The notes under the pieces were generated by a model. That model did not search any database. It was not told where the DNA came from and saw only the letters and a list, made by a program, of their open reading frames with translations. The translations under genes and the position numbers were made by a program. A stretch of DNA of 64,000 nt from Lepeophtheirus salmonis. Its lineage: Eukaryota > Arthropoda > Copepoda > Siphonostomatoida > Caligidae. Where the stretch lies: contig NC_052132.2 in NCBI RefSeq assembly GCF_016086655.4, forward strand, positions 3,598,805 through 3,662,804, given 5' to 3'. Positions 33,826 to 48,062 of this stretch are shown here, piece after piece (position 1 is the stretch's first letter; every line of letters begins with the position of its first letter).

Positions 33826-36800
33826 GTTGTATTCTTATATTTTCACGATAAGTAGTCATATTTGTGTTAGCATTGACCTAGGTTTGCCTTTGTGATATTG
33901 GAGACAAATAGTTTTCTGGAGTTATGATAATGAGCATAAGTTTAGTTGGCTTGTATCAGAGAGAGCCCCTAAAAGTGTAAATGCGCTTTTAGTTGCTATT
34001 GAAATAATTAAAAGACAAATTTGTCATTTATTTCTTACATTTTTAGCATACAACCGGTACATATAGAAGCTGGACCACTGTTGTCTATTGTTGCTCTCAA
34101 AGAAGCTAGAATATGTATTTCATTTGATCTTATGTGTAATTATATTTCTATAATGAATTCTTGTTCTAAATCGATAGAGAAAATATTTACACTGTTATTG
34201 ATAAGCCTTGAAATATTTACTCTGTTTTTGATAGGTTTTGAAATTTTTACATTTTAAACATGTTGGTAATTTTGAGTGTGATAAATGAGTGTAAACTATT
34301 AGAAATAAGACTTGTTTTCTCTTCTATTGACCATCTGATGTTACGAAGTGTTTAAGTTTGGGACAAACTAATGAACAAATTATTTCTAAGAATTTTAATT
34401 ATCAAAATTTTATTATTTCAAAAAGAAGAAGTTTTGTGATTTAACATGAGTTTATTTTGTCCAAGTGAAAAATAAGACCATTCAGTATGTTTTGGAGCAC
34501 CACAGTTACTAATTTTTTACAAATTTATGTTATTGTGGCACCTTCTCTCATAAAAAAAATAAACAAAATTATTAATTTGTAAATTTTAATGTTTGAAAAG
34601 GATAAATGCTGACATTTAAAAACTATAATGTGTAGAAATAAATTTTACATTCCCAAAACACGTGGTGTGGCGTATACTGGTCTTGATACCTTGGAATTAT
34701 CGAATCAATAATTCCTGAGAATAATGAAAAATTCTTTTATTGTTTCCCAATAATTTGATGTGTCAATTTTCAGGCAATTTATTGATTCTATTATTTTTAG
34801 TATAGTAGTTATCCTGAACTTGTAATAAATAATAAGTTTCTTCAAGTTTATTATAATTGAATGCACATAGTGGTGAGATACAAGCTCAATTAGTTTAATC
34901 TTAGTTTTATTATTTTTCATCCCATTGGCACTCAGTTCAAAACAAAATGTTTGACTTTGTTAATGTGCGCAATATTCATTGTAACAAAGATTAGGATCAT
35001 TTTACCGCAAACAATAGAAAACACAGAGGAGCAAATACAATTTATGCTAACTAAATTGTGTAAGCTAAAGGCTCAAATGTAATTGAAATCCGGCAATATG
35101 TGAGAGAAAACATGGAATCAACTTAGATGAAGACAAAACATCTCAGAAGAAATCTAAAGTGCAACCAAATAACAAACCAAGAAAAGATCTTCATGAAAAA
35201 ATTGCTGATATGTGTGCTCATGATAAAATGTCATCTAATTCTTGTGCTTCTATTGCAACTTTGTAAATTGTCTTCAAGAGAGCTGCTTATATTCTACTCT
35301 TATAAAGCATTATTCTACATTGCTTGAGTAGTCTTTCATGTTGTACTTGTGATATCCGTGAATTGAGTTATATATTGACTTTATATATTTAGATAGAGTT
35401 GTAAAAAGTATGTTAAAACGAATTACCATTGATGCATAATATGAATATGTCTCACTGTTTTCACAAAATAAATTAAACAACAAAAAAATAAGGTGGTTAC
35501 TGGAGATGTATAAAATATGTTTACTGGTACGTAAAAAAATCATAGAAGCACATTGTCACTCTGAAAAATTTTAAGAATATTTGGGAGGAAAGGAGCTTAA
35601 CGGTAAGGACGTTTTATTAGATAGCTGCAAACATCTCTGAGACGAAGGAAATAAATACTAATCTCACTCCTCATAAATTATGATATAGGCAGGGTTAACT
35701 CCGATGTTTATCCTCAATTCTACTCCGAGTCAAACAAAAACTGTTTTCAAAGATGTTAGAGTCAGATTATAAAATATATAAATCCAAAAAAAATCTTCTT
35801 GAACAAATTTTCAGAAAAGAATTATTGTAAGATAAATATAAATTCAAAGAGTACATCAAAACCATGGTAGAAACCATTGTTAACATTTCCTTGTTTACTC
35901 TAATCATTTAAATATAACAGATTTTACTAAAGAACATAAAGATTCTCTTAGTCGAAGAAAAGCTAAAATAAATAACTCTGCTATCTATTCAGAAAAAAAA
36001 AAATTGTTGCTCAACATTTTGTACTTCTTTATTAATATCTGGTAGGTTTCAAGATCATGAAAATAAACTGAATTAATAAAATACTTTGGTTGACACTTTT
36101 AATTAGATATAAATTGTAATTATTCTTATATAATTCATATTTGTGAATAGAAAAGACGGTATTATATTTTTTAATTAGATGAAGATCTAGATATTTCCAA
36201 AATAGTATCAAGTTCAATAATAAAATCAGATCTTACGTTGTCTTAAATAAATGGAAGAAATATTAATACCAAATAATAGTTAGACACTTATATCAAGGAT
36301 AAAAAAATTAAAAAGTATCTATTATTCCTAAAATGAATGAAAGAAGATTATCAATTTTTGTTTGGTGTTTTTAGTCCATTTTAAATAAATTAGGAGATAA
36401 TTTGTTGGAGAAAAACTTCCGTATATTAACAAAATATATCTTATTAATTATTGGTTCCATTGGATCATACTATAAACCGATGTAAAGGTGTGATTGGATA
36501 ATACAATGGCGTGTGGGAAAATATAGCTTTTGGCGGTTCAGTCGTGAATTATTGTGCGTCGAATATGGTGGTCTTAAAGGAAAAAGTTCTTACTACTATT
36601 TTTACTACCTGAACGATAAAAAAGCGTCAAAAGTGACAAATAAATATTTTGATGTAAACCGGGTCGATATTATTTTGTTTCGTGTTGCCTAATAGTGGTT
36701 CGAGCGATTTTGTTTTTCTATAGTCTAGGTGAGTCACGCGTCACGCATTGGCCGGTCTGTCTTCGAAAACATTGATAAAATTATGAAAACTATCGATATA

Positions 36801-39800
36801 AACCGTCATTTTAGCAGTCATAGCATTGCTAAAAAGCTGAAAATATATCACAAAACCGATTTGAATCATTAGAAAAGGCTGGATAGAAAATAAATTTGAA
36901 TATAAGAAGAATCGTATTTTATCAAGACAACTCCAGTCCGCACAAGCCTTTGATGGTCCGACCGAACGTCAGGAGAACGGATTGGAAGTTCTTAGGCTTC
37001 CACCTCTTCCTATGTATGCCCTGCACGCCCAGAGTACAAATTGGACATCAATAGAGTACTTTTTAAATGTTGTCCGACCTTTTTGCCATTAGGGACAAGG
37101 GTTTCTAAAAAAGGCATAATTTAATGTTTCAAAAAAACTTTTTAAATTATAAAGGCTCCAATTTCAAATAACTTTCAACTCAAATATTGGACTAAAATGT
37201 TGTCCGAGCTTTTTCCATTAATGGCAAGGGGTTTTACAAAAGGGCATAAATCAATGTTTAAAAAACTTTTAAATTGTAAAGGCTCTAATTTCAAATAACT
37301 TTCAACTCAGATATTGGACTATTTATTCTTTATCTAAATTATAATAAATAAAGTTTTGAATAATATATTTTTATTTTTTGAGCAGATTACTCAAAAACCG
37401 TTTTCTTATATCTTAATGAATGGAAAAAATGTCATAAAAACTATATTGTTTACTTAGATTTTTATTTAAATTTTATTAAAAATAAATTCATTACTTTTAA
37501 TCCATATTTTTTTCATTTCCCCCATTAATATTTATCTTCTTGGCAATAAAAACAGTGCTTAGACAACGGCAGACTCTCCTTTAGTATTCATTATAAGATT
37601 TATTAAATATATCATTTTTTTAACAAACTTTTCATCATGGACAAAATCAAACGTAAGCAAGATGTACATATTCATTTCTTTGTAAAATAAACTCATCTAA
37701 TATAGACTTCATAATTTGCTCTGGAGACTTATGTAGAAATGTGTGCATAATCTTTATCAATGCCCAATCTTGTGAGCTTTACCAGATCTATCTATTAGCA
37801 AAAATATGTTGTAGGAAGCACACAAACTGTTACTGAATTGTTGTGAACCGGTAAAAGCATATTTCCAATTGTTTTTTGTGTCTTGTACATGTCTCTGAGA
37901 AGTAGACAAATAGGTTTCTTTTTTTCAAATACTTTTGGTTTAAATGGTAAAATAAATGAAAAATTATTCATGCAAAAATATCTTAATATTGTTTTATCAA
38001 TACTGGAAATATTTTACGTACTTCCATGATGTTTTAGCGCTCATGATTTGGGTTTTAGTTTATAGATTTTACTTTTTTAAATTCCACGTTGTCCTTTTGT
38101 ATCTGATTCTGAATAATATAAAGTATTCTGAATATAGAAAAACGTACTCTTATTAACCGGAAAATATTTTGCATAACCATGGCTGCTACCTTGTAATCAC
38201 ATTTCTTTAAATTTTGTAGATTAATTTGTTTTTTTTTACGTATTAATATGCAATCACCGCTTATTTTACTCTAACGCCCCAGATCAACCCTTTTTGCATT
38301 ACCGCCCTGCGAAATCAAAGCACCGAGCCTAGGGTAGTGGCCTTGGTACTTTGAAAACAGCTTGCTTAAATAATATAGGGATAAACATTCACGAAACTGT
38401 CTTAAAAGCTTTTTTGTGAGTGTAATCTTATTTTTCTAATACTATCTACCATAACCCATTCGCAGTTATTCAACTCAAAAACACATTACTAAAGCCATCA
38501 ATTTGAAAAATATTGGATTGTTTATATTAAATTTCTTATTTTAAACCCCTACAATACAATATTTGAAGAAAAACAAATGGGTGTACAGATAAATTAATTC
38601 TACAATTACATGAATTTTAATTTTCAAACTCACTCTCAAGAAGCTTAAGGATACAATTGTCTTAAAAAAACTTTTTATACATATAATGTTTCAAATTCAA
38701 TTTTTACATGGAACCAATGGTTTTTAACTTTTGCATGGGAGACAATCATCTGATCAGAATAGTTATTTTTTAAATAGCAAATGAAAAATGATACACAACA
38801 ATCCTCCTTTAACCCTTCATTAGTGAAAATCCTTTCTCTGTCACGTTAAGTGAACTAGATAATTTCAAACACCAAAACCAAAACGTATTTAATTTCATTA
38901 TAAATACTAGAACAAAAATATTTTTTATATCATTTAAATTTGGAATTATTACTATTCCAACTATTTTGCCGTCATAAATAGCAATTAAAATTTTAAAAGT
39001 ACATGTATCAATAAAAGCCATTGCGAAAAAATGTCTCAATACTTTAAAAATCCTTCACAACATGTGTTTGGACATTTTATAAGATATACCTGGTCGTAAA
39101 AAGTTTTGGCATATGGCTTTAATTCCATTTTAAGAAGTTTTGGTTAATTTTGTAAAAAAAAAAATTCTAAACAAAAGGAACAGCTGATTATTTACCATTT
39201 GAACGCTTCATTTTCCAAGTTTCTAAAATAAATATCAACGAAAATAGACTTAAACTTTAAAATGTTCTGTGTTATTTTTTGTCATTCATGTGCAAACACA
39301 TTGAGGGTTACACTTTATAGTTTATACGGATGATCAATGTTCAATTTTGTGTCAAGTTAAAAATAAGTTAATTTATACAAAAAAAGTCGTATGGTTAATA
39401 TTTTATTTGTTTAAGTAAAATATATTGATTCATTTTTGAAAGAAGATCTTTGTATAAACTATGATTTGTAAAAAACAAACTTACGAATTATAAAAGGAAC
39501 CATTTCCAGTTATAGTAATTCACCAATTTACGAAATAAATATTTCAAAACAACCAACAAAATAAAGTTTTTAAAAGGAGCAAACAAACAAAACTATATTT
39601 AAAAAAAATCTTTAAATAAAATCGATGGAGCAAAGAATACATAAATAAAATACATTTATTCTTATGGGTTAAAATTAAGGGTGTAGCGGTTTATCGGAAT
39701 CGGCTCAAAATGCCGATTCCAACAATAACTATAAAGACATATTAATATACATTAGAAAGCAATAACAAAAATATATTTTTCTAATTGTATTTTTCAAATG

Positions 39801-40413
39801 TCATGAGCTTCTAGAGAAGTATTTTTTTCTTTGTAAAAAAAAACAACTCAAATCTCTTAATGAAATTTGATCCAAAAGCCCGTATAGAATCAAAATTGAT
39901 TCTTATGAGATTCTCTAAAATGTAAACAAGTGACATATCGAAAAAGCCTAAATCAAGTTATAAAAACTTTCGAAAGTGCGGGCATGGATGCACAAAAAGA
40001 GAGACCTGTATAAATTGGTTTGTAAATATAATGTCTACAGATACTCCAGTGAGCGAACTGTCAATTTTTTCGAATTCTGAAATTTATTTGGTTTCAATGT
40101 GTTCTTAACGCTTTAAAAGCAAGTTTGGAGAAAATAAAAAATTTAAAACTATTTGAAAGGTATCTGGCATATTGGTAATAAATAAAAATTTTATATAATG
40201 AATTCTTTATTTTTAAGGTTTTTTAGCAAATCGCATTATACATTCATCTGTTCCTTTATTAAGGGAAAGTATAATTGTACTTTTCAGATATTTGTTAGTA
40301 GTTATAGTTTTAAATTATAGGTTTAGAGTGTTTTTAGGTACAATTCACTGAATGTAAAATTTTTGTTGATGTTTTATGGTGGTTTTTTTTTTAAAGTTTA
40401 TTTTGATAAATAA
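33826..40413 (+). repeat. Macrosatellite unit 3 (type B)
   Basis: 6588 bp, the shortest. Groups with unit 2 at the diagnostic sites. A local rearrangement near 38101-38150 (CTGATTCTGAATAATATAAAG) replaces the CTGAAAGTAATAGTATTC ... CTCTATATAAC segment of the other units. Its AT palindrome near 34693 carries a mismatch. Confidence 0.95.
36534..37064 (+). pseudogene. Fossil mariner transposase in unit 3
   Basis: Same fossil as in unit 1, with WFERF at 36696. The shared stops and shared internal deletion show that it was dead before the array expanded. Confidence 0.75.
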
Positions 40414-43400
40414 GTTGTATTCTTATATTTTCACGATAAGTAGTCATATTTGTGTTAGTATTGACCTAGGTTTGCCTTTGTGATATTGGAGACAAATAGT
40501 TTTCTGGAGTTATGATAATGAGCATAAGTTTAGTTGGCTTGTGTCTGAGAGAGCCCCAAAAGTGTAAATGCGCTTTTAGATGCTATTGAAATAATTAAAA
40601 GACAAATTTGTCATTTATTTCTTACATTTTTAGCATACAACCGGTACACATAGAAGCTGGACCCCTGTTGTCTATTGTTGCTCTCAAAGAAGCTAAAATA
40701 TTTTACTTCATTTGAGCTTATGTGTAATTATATTTCTATAATGAATTCTTAACCTAAATCGATAGAGAAAATATTTACTCTGTTATTGATAAGCTTTGAA
40801 ATATTTACTCTGTTTTTGATAAGCTTTGAAATTTTTATATTTTAACCATGTTGGTAATTTTGAGTGTGATAAATGAGTGTAAACTATTATAAATAAGACC
40901 TTTTTTCTCTTCTATTGACCATCTGATGTTACGAAGTGTTTAAGTTTGGGACAAACTAATGAACAAATTATTTCTAAGAATTTTAATTATCAAAATTTTA
41001 TTATTTCAAAAAGAAGAAGTTTTGTGATTTAACATGAGTTTATTTTGTCCAAGTGAAAAAATAAGACCATTCAGTATGTTTTGAAGCACCACAGTTACTA
41101 ATTTTCTTACAAATTTATGTTATTGTGGCATCTTCTCTCATAAAAAAAATAAACAAAATTATTAATTTGTAAATTTTAATGTTTGAAAAGGATAAATGTT
41201 GACATTTAAAAACTATAATGTGTAGAAATAAATTTTACATTCCCAAACACGTGGTGTGGCGTATACTGGTCTTGATTCCTGAGAATTATCGAATCGATAA
41301 TTCGCGAGAATTATGGAAAAATTCTTTTATTGTTTCCCAATAATTTGATGTGTCAATTTTCAGGCAATTTATTGATTCTATTATTTTTAGTATTGTAGTT
41401 ATCCTGAACTTGTAATAAATAATAAGTTTCTTCAAGTTTATTATAATTGAATGCACATAGTGGTGAGATACAAGCTCAATTAGTTTAATCTTAGTTTTAT
41501 TATTTTTCATCCCATTGGCACTCAGTTCAAACAAAATGTTTGACTTTGTTAATGTGCGCAATATTCATTGTAACAAAGATTAGGATCATTTTACCGCAAA
41601 CAATAGAAAAACACAGCGGAGCAAATACAGTTATGTTAACAAAATTGTGTAAGCTAAAGGCTCAAATGTAATTGAAATCCGGCAATATGTGAGAGAAAAC
41701 ATGGAATCAACTTAGATGAAGACAAAACATCTCAGAAAAAAACTAAAGTGCAACCAAATAACAAACCAAGAAAAGATCTTCATGAAAAATTGCTAAGATG
41801 TGTGCTCATGATAAAATGTCATCTAATTCTTGTGCTTCTATCGCAACTTTGTAAATTGTCTTCAAGAGAGCTGCTTATATTCTACTCTTTATTCTACATT
41901 GCTGGAGTAGTCTTTCATGTTGTACTTGGGATTTCTGTGAATTGAGTAATATATTGACTTTATATATTTAGATAGAGTTGTAAAAAGTATGTTAAAAACG
42001 AATTACCATTGATGCATAATATGTATATGTCTCACTGTTTTCACTAAATAAATTAAACAACAAAAAAATAAGGTGGTTACTGGAGATGTATAAAATATGT
42101 TCACTGGTACGTAAAAAAATAATAGAAGCACGTTGTCACTCTGAAAAATTTTAAGAATATTTGGGAGGAAAGGAGCTTAACGGTAAGGACGTTTTATTAG
42201 ATAGCTGCAAACATCTCTGAGACGAAGGAAATAAATACTAATCTCACTCCTCATAAATTATGATATAGGCAGGGTTAAGTCCGATGTTTATTCTCAATTC
42301 TACTCCGAGTCAAACAAAAACTGTTTTCAAAGATGTTAGAGTCAAATTATAAAATATATAAATCCAAAAAATCTTTTGAACAAATTTTCAGAAAAGAATT
42401 ATTGCAAGATAAATATAAATTCAAAGAATACATCAAAAACCATGGTAGAAACCATTGTTAACATTTTGTTGTTTACTCAACTCATTTAAATATAACAGAT
42501 TTTACTAAAGAACATAAAGATTCTCTTAGTCGAAGAAAAAGCTAAAATAAATAACTCTGCTATCTATTCAGAAAAAAAAATTGTTGCTCAACATTTTGTA
42601 CTTCTTTATTAATATCTGGTAGGTTTCAAGATCATGAAAATAAACTGAATTACTAAAATACTTTGGTTGACACTTTTATTTAGATATAAATTGTAATTAT
42701 TCTTAAATAATTCATATTTGTGAATAGAAAAGACGGTATTATACTTTTTAATTAGATGAAGATCTAGATATTTCCAAAATAGTATCAAGTTCAATAATAA
42801 AATCAGATCTTACGTTGTCTTAAATAAATGGAAGAAATATTAATACCAAATAGAAGTTAGACACTTATATCAAGGATAAAAAAATTAAAAAGTATCTATT
42901 ATTCCTAAAATGAATGAAAGAAGATTATCAATTTTTGTTTGGTGTTTTTAGTCCATTTTAAATAAATTAGGAGATAATTTGTTGGAGAAAAACTTCCTTA
43001 TTTTAACAAAATATATCTTATTAATTATTGGTTCCATTGGATCATACTATAAACCGATGTAAAGGTGTGAGTGGATAATACAATGGCGTGTGGGAAAACA
43101 TAGCTTTTGGCCGTTCAGTCGTGAATTATTGTGCGTCGAATATGGTGGTCTTAAAGGAAAAAGTTCTTACTACTATTTTTACTACCTGAAAGATAAAAAA
43201 GCGTCAAAAGTGACACATAAATATTTTGATGTAAACCGGGTCGATATTATTTTGTTTCGTGTTGCCTAATAGTGGTTCGAGCGATTTTGTTTTCTATAGT
43301 CTAGGTGAGTCACGCGTCACGCATTGGCCGGTCTGTCTTCGAAAACGTTGATAAAATTATGAAAAATATCGATATAAACCGTCATTTTAGCAGTCATAGC

Positions 43401-46400
43401 ATTGCTAAAAAGCTGAAAATATATCACAAAACCGATTTGAATCATTAGAAAAGGCTGGATAGAAAAGAAATTTGAATATAAGAAGAATCGTATTTTATCA
43501 AGACAACTCCAGTCCACACAAGCCTTTGACGGTCCGACCGAACGTCGGGAGAACGGATTGGAAGTTCTTAGGATTCCACCTCTTCCTATGTATGCCCTGC
43601 ACGCCCAGAGTACAAATTGGACATCAATAGAGTACTTTTTAAATGTTGTCCGACCTTTTTGCCATTAGGGACAAGGGTTTCTAAAAAGGCATAATTTAAT
43701 GTTTCAAAAAACTTTTTAAATTATAAAGGCTCCAATTTCAAATAACTTTCAACTCAAATATTGGACTAAAATGTTGTCCGAGCTTTTTTCCATTAATGGC
43801 AAAGGGTTCTACAAAAGGGCATAAATCAATGTTTAAAAAAAACTTTTTAAATTATAAAGGCTCTAATTTCAAATAACTTTCAACTCAGATATTGGACTAT
43901 TTATTCTTTATCTAAATTGTAATAAATAAAGTTTTGAATAATATATTTTTATTTTTTGAGCAGATTACTCAAAAAACCGTTTTCTTATATCTTAATGAAT
44001 GGAAAAAAGTCATAAAAACTATATTGTTTACTTAGATTTTTATTTAAATTTTATTAAAAATAAATTCATTACTTTTAATGCATATTTTTTTTCATTTCCC
44101 CCCCCCCCATTAATATTTATCTTCTTGGCAATAAAAACAGTGCTTAGACAACGGCAGACTCTCCTTTAGTATTCTTTATAAGATTTATTAAATATATCAT
44201 TTTTTTTAACAAACTTGTCATCAAGGACAAAATCAAACGTAAGCAAGATGTACATATTCATTTCTTTGTAAAATGAACTCATCTAATATACACTTCATAA
44301 TTTGCTCTGGGGACTTATGTACAAATGTGTGCATAATCTTTATCAATGCCCAATCTTGTGAGCTTTACCAGATCTATCTATTAGCAAAAATATGTTGTAG
44401 GAAGCACACAAACTGTTACTGAATTGTTGTGAACCGGTAAAAAGCATATTTCAAATTGTTTTTTGTGTCTTGAACATTTCTCAGAGAAGTAGACAAATAG
44501 GTTTCTTTATTTTCAAATACTTTTGGTTTAAATGGTAAAATAAATGAAAAATTATTCATGCAAAAATATCTTAATATTGTTTATCAATACTGGAAATATT
44601 TAACGTACTTCTATGATGTTTTAGCGCTCATGATTTGGGTTTTAGTTTATAGATTTTACTTTTTTTTAAATTCCACGTTGTCCTTTTGTATCTGAAAGTA
44701 ATAGTATTCTGAATATAGAAAAAATATAAAGGCACCAATAATAAAGTACAATAATACAATCTCTATATAACGTACTTCTATCTTATTAACCGGAAAATAT
44801 TTTGCATAACCATGGCTGCTACCTTGTAATCACATTTCTTTAAATTTTGTAGATTAATTTTTTTTTTTTTTACGTATTAATATGCAATCACCGCTTATTT
44901 TACTCTAACGCCCCAGATCAACCCTTTTCGCATTACCGCCCTGCGAAATCAAACCACCTAGCCTAGGGCAGTGGCCTTGGTACTTTGAAAACAGCTTGCT
45001 TAAATAATATAGGGATAAACATTCACGAAACTGTCTTAAAAGCTTTTTTTGTGAGTGTAATCTTATCTTTCTAATACTATCTACCATAAACCATTCGCAG
45101 TTATTCAACTCAAAAAACACATTACTAAAGCCACCAATTTGAAAAATATTGGATTTCTGTATACTTAATTTGTTATTTTAAACCCTACAATACAATATTT
45201 GAAGAAAAACAAATGGGTGTACAGATAAATTAATTCTACAATTACATGAATTTTAATTTTCAAGCTCACTCTCAAGAAGCTTAAGGATACAATTGTCTTA
45301 AAAAACTTTTTATACATATAATGTTTCAAATTCAATTTTTACATGGAACCAATGGTTTTTAACTTTTGCATGGGAGACAATCATCTGATCAGAATAGTTA
45401 TTTTTTAAATAGCAAATGAAAAATGATACACAACAATCCTCCTTTAACCCTTCATTAGTGAAAATCCTTTCTCTGTCACGTTAAGTGAACTAGATAATTT
45501 CCAAACACCAAAACCAAAACGTATTTAATTTCATTATAAATACTAGAACAAAAATATTTTTATATCATTTAAATTTGGAATTATTACTATTCCAACTATT
45601 TTGCCGTCATAAATAGCAATTAAAATTTTAAAAGTACATGTATCAATAAAAGCCATTGCGAAAAATGTCTCAATACTTTAAAAATCCTTCACAACATGTG
45701 TTTGGACATTTTATAAGATATACCTGGTCGTAAAAAGTTTTGGCATATGGCTTTAATTCCATTTTAAGAAGTTTTGGTTAATTTTATAAAAAAAAATTCT
45801 AAACAAAAGGAACAGCTGATTATTTACCATTTGAACGCTTCATTTTCCAAGTTTCTAAAATAAATATCAACGAAAATAGACTTAAACTTTAAAATGTTCT
45901 GTGTTATTTTTTGTCATTCATGTGCAAACACATTGAGGGTTACACTTTATAGTTTATACGGATGATCAATGTTCAATTTTGTGTCAAGTTAAAAATAAGT
46001 TAATTTATACAAAAAAGTCGTATGGTTAATATTTTATTTGTTTAAGTAAAATATATTGTTTCATTTTTGAAAGAAGATCTTTGTATAAACTATGATTTGT
46101 AAAAAAACGAACTTACGAATTATAAAAGGAACCATTTCCAGTTATAGTAATTCACCAATTTACGAAAATAATATTTCAAAACAACCAACAAAATAAAGTT
46201 TTTAAAAGGAGCAAACAAACAAAACTATATTTAAAAAAAATCTTTAAATAAAATCGATGGAGCAAAGAATACATAAATAAAATACATTTATTCTTATGGG
46301 TTAAAATTAAGGGTGTAGTGGTTTATCGGAATCGGCTCAAAATGCCGATTCCAACAATAACTATAAAGACATATTAATATACATTAGAAAGCAATAACAA

Positions 46401-47062
46401 AAATATATTTTTCTAATTGTATTTTTCAAATGTCATGAGCTTCTAGAGAAGTATTTTTTTATTTGTAAAAAAAAACTCCAATCTCATTATGAAATTTGAT
46501 CCATAAGCCCGTATAGAATGGAAATTGATTCTTATGAGATTTTCTAAAATGTAAACAAGTGACATATCGAAACAACATAAATCGAGTTATAAAAAACTTT
46601 CGACAGTGCGGGCATGGATGCACAAAAAAGAGGCGACCTGTCTAAATTGGTTTGTAAATATAATTTCTACTGATACTTCAGTGGGCAAACTTTCAATTTT
46701 TTCGAATTCTAAAATATATTTGGTCTCAATGTGTTCTTGACGCTTTAAAAGCAAGGTTTGGGAATAAAAAATGTAAAATTATTTGAAAGGTATCTGGCAT
46801 ATCGGTAATAAATAAAAATTTTATATACAGAATTCTTTATTTTCAAGGTTTTTTAGCAAATCGCATTTTATATTCATCTGTTCCTTTGTTAGAGGAAATT
46901 ATAATTGAACTTTCCAGATATTTGTTAGTAGATATAGTTCTAAATTATAGGTTCAGAGTGTTTTTAGGCACAATCCACTCGAATATAAAAATTTTGCTGA
47001 TAAAGGGCAGAGGTTATTTGTTTTATGGTGGGTTTTTTTTCGAGGTTTATTTTGATAAATAA
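40414..47062 (+). repeat. Macrosatellite unit 4 (type A, diverged tail)
   Basis: 6649 bp. Groups with unit 1 at the diagnostic sites. Substitutions become noticeably denser from about 46480 onward (for example ACAACATAAATCGAG versus AGCCTAAATCAAG), and about 30 bp is inserted near 47000 (GATAAAGGGCAGAGGTTATT). A C-run near 44098 is expanded to about eleven C against five in the other units. Confidence 0.95.
43112..43640 (+). pseudogene. Fossil mariner transposase in unit 4
   Basis: Same fossil as in unit 1, with WFERF at 43273. A minus-strand 66-codon frame at 43317-43517 is its shadow. Confidence 0.75.
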
Positions 47063-48062
47063 GTTGTATTCTTATATTTTCACGATAAGTAGTCATATTT
47101 GTGTAAGAATTGGCCTAGGTTTGACTTTGTGATACTGAAGACTCATAGTTTGCTGGGATTATGATAATGAGCATAAGTTTATTGGCTTGTGTCAGAGAGC
47201 CCCTAAAAGTGTAAATGCGCTTTTAGTTGCTATTGAAATAATTAGAAGACAAATTTGTCATTTATTTCTTACATTTTTAGCATACAACCGGTACATATAG
47301 AAGCTGGACCACTGTGGTCTATTGCTGCTCTCAAAGAAGCTAGAATATGTTACTTCATTTGAGCTTATGGGTAATTATATTTCTATAATGAATTCTTAAT
47401 CTAAATCGATAGAGAAAATATTTACTCTGTTATTGATAAGCTTTGAAATATTTACTCTGTTTTTGATAGGTTTTGAAATTTTTACATTTTAACCATGTTG
47501 GTAATTTTGAGTGTGATAAATGAGTGTAAACTATTAGAAATAAGACCTTTTTTCTCTTCTATTGACCATCTGATGTTACGAAGTGTTTAAGTTTGGGACA
47601 AACTAATGAACAAATTATTTCTAAGAATTTTAATTACCAAATTTTATCATTTCAAAATGAAGAAGTTTTGTGATTTAACATAAGTTTATTTTGTTCAAGA
47701 GAAAAAATAAGACCATTCAGTATCTTTTGGAGCACCACAGTTACTAATTTTCTTACAAATTAATGTTATTGTGGCATCTTCTCTCAAAAAAAAATTTAAA
47801 AAAAATTATTAATTTGTAAAATTTTAATGTTTGAAAAGGATAAATGTTGATATTTAAAAACTATAATGTGTAGAAATAAATTTTACATTCCCAAAACACG
47901 TGGTGTGGCGTATACTGGTCTTGATTCCTTGGAATTATCGAATCGATAATTCCCGAGAATTATGAAAAACTTATTTTTTTGCTTCCCAATAATTTGATGT
48001 GTCAATTTTCAGGCAATTTATTGATTCTATTATTTTTAGTATTGTAGTTATCCTGAACTTGT
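47063..48062 (+). repeat. Macrosatellite partial unit 5
   Basis: The first 1000 bp of a unit, then an abrupt change to unique sequence at GTTATTTCTTAGATC. It is more diverged than the internal units (for example GTGTAAGAATTGGCC versus GTGTTAGCATTGACC), as expected for the array edge. The AT palindrome is intact at 47932-47952. Confidence 0.95.

Larger units (their letters stand above)
20608..48062 (+). repeat. 6.6-kb macrosatellite array, four units plus a partial fifth
   Basis: Anchoring on GTTGTATTCTTATATTTTC gives starts at 20608, 27225, 33826, 40414 and 47063, hence units of 6617, 6601, 6588 and 6649 bp. The fifth copy runs 1000 bp and ends at about 48062 (after CCTGAACTTGT). Units are collinear along their whole length and differ mostly by single bases and homopolymer lengths, so amplification is recent relative to the rest of the window. 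I found no conserved long ORF across units: short frames recur (for example the 61-codon minus-strand frame near 22804, 29405, 36032 and 42609) but are AT-driven. No rRNA, histone or snRNA gene is visible. The function, if any, is unknown. Confidence 0.95.
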
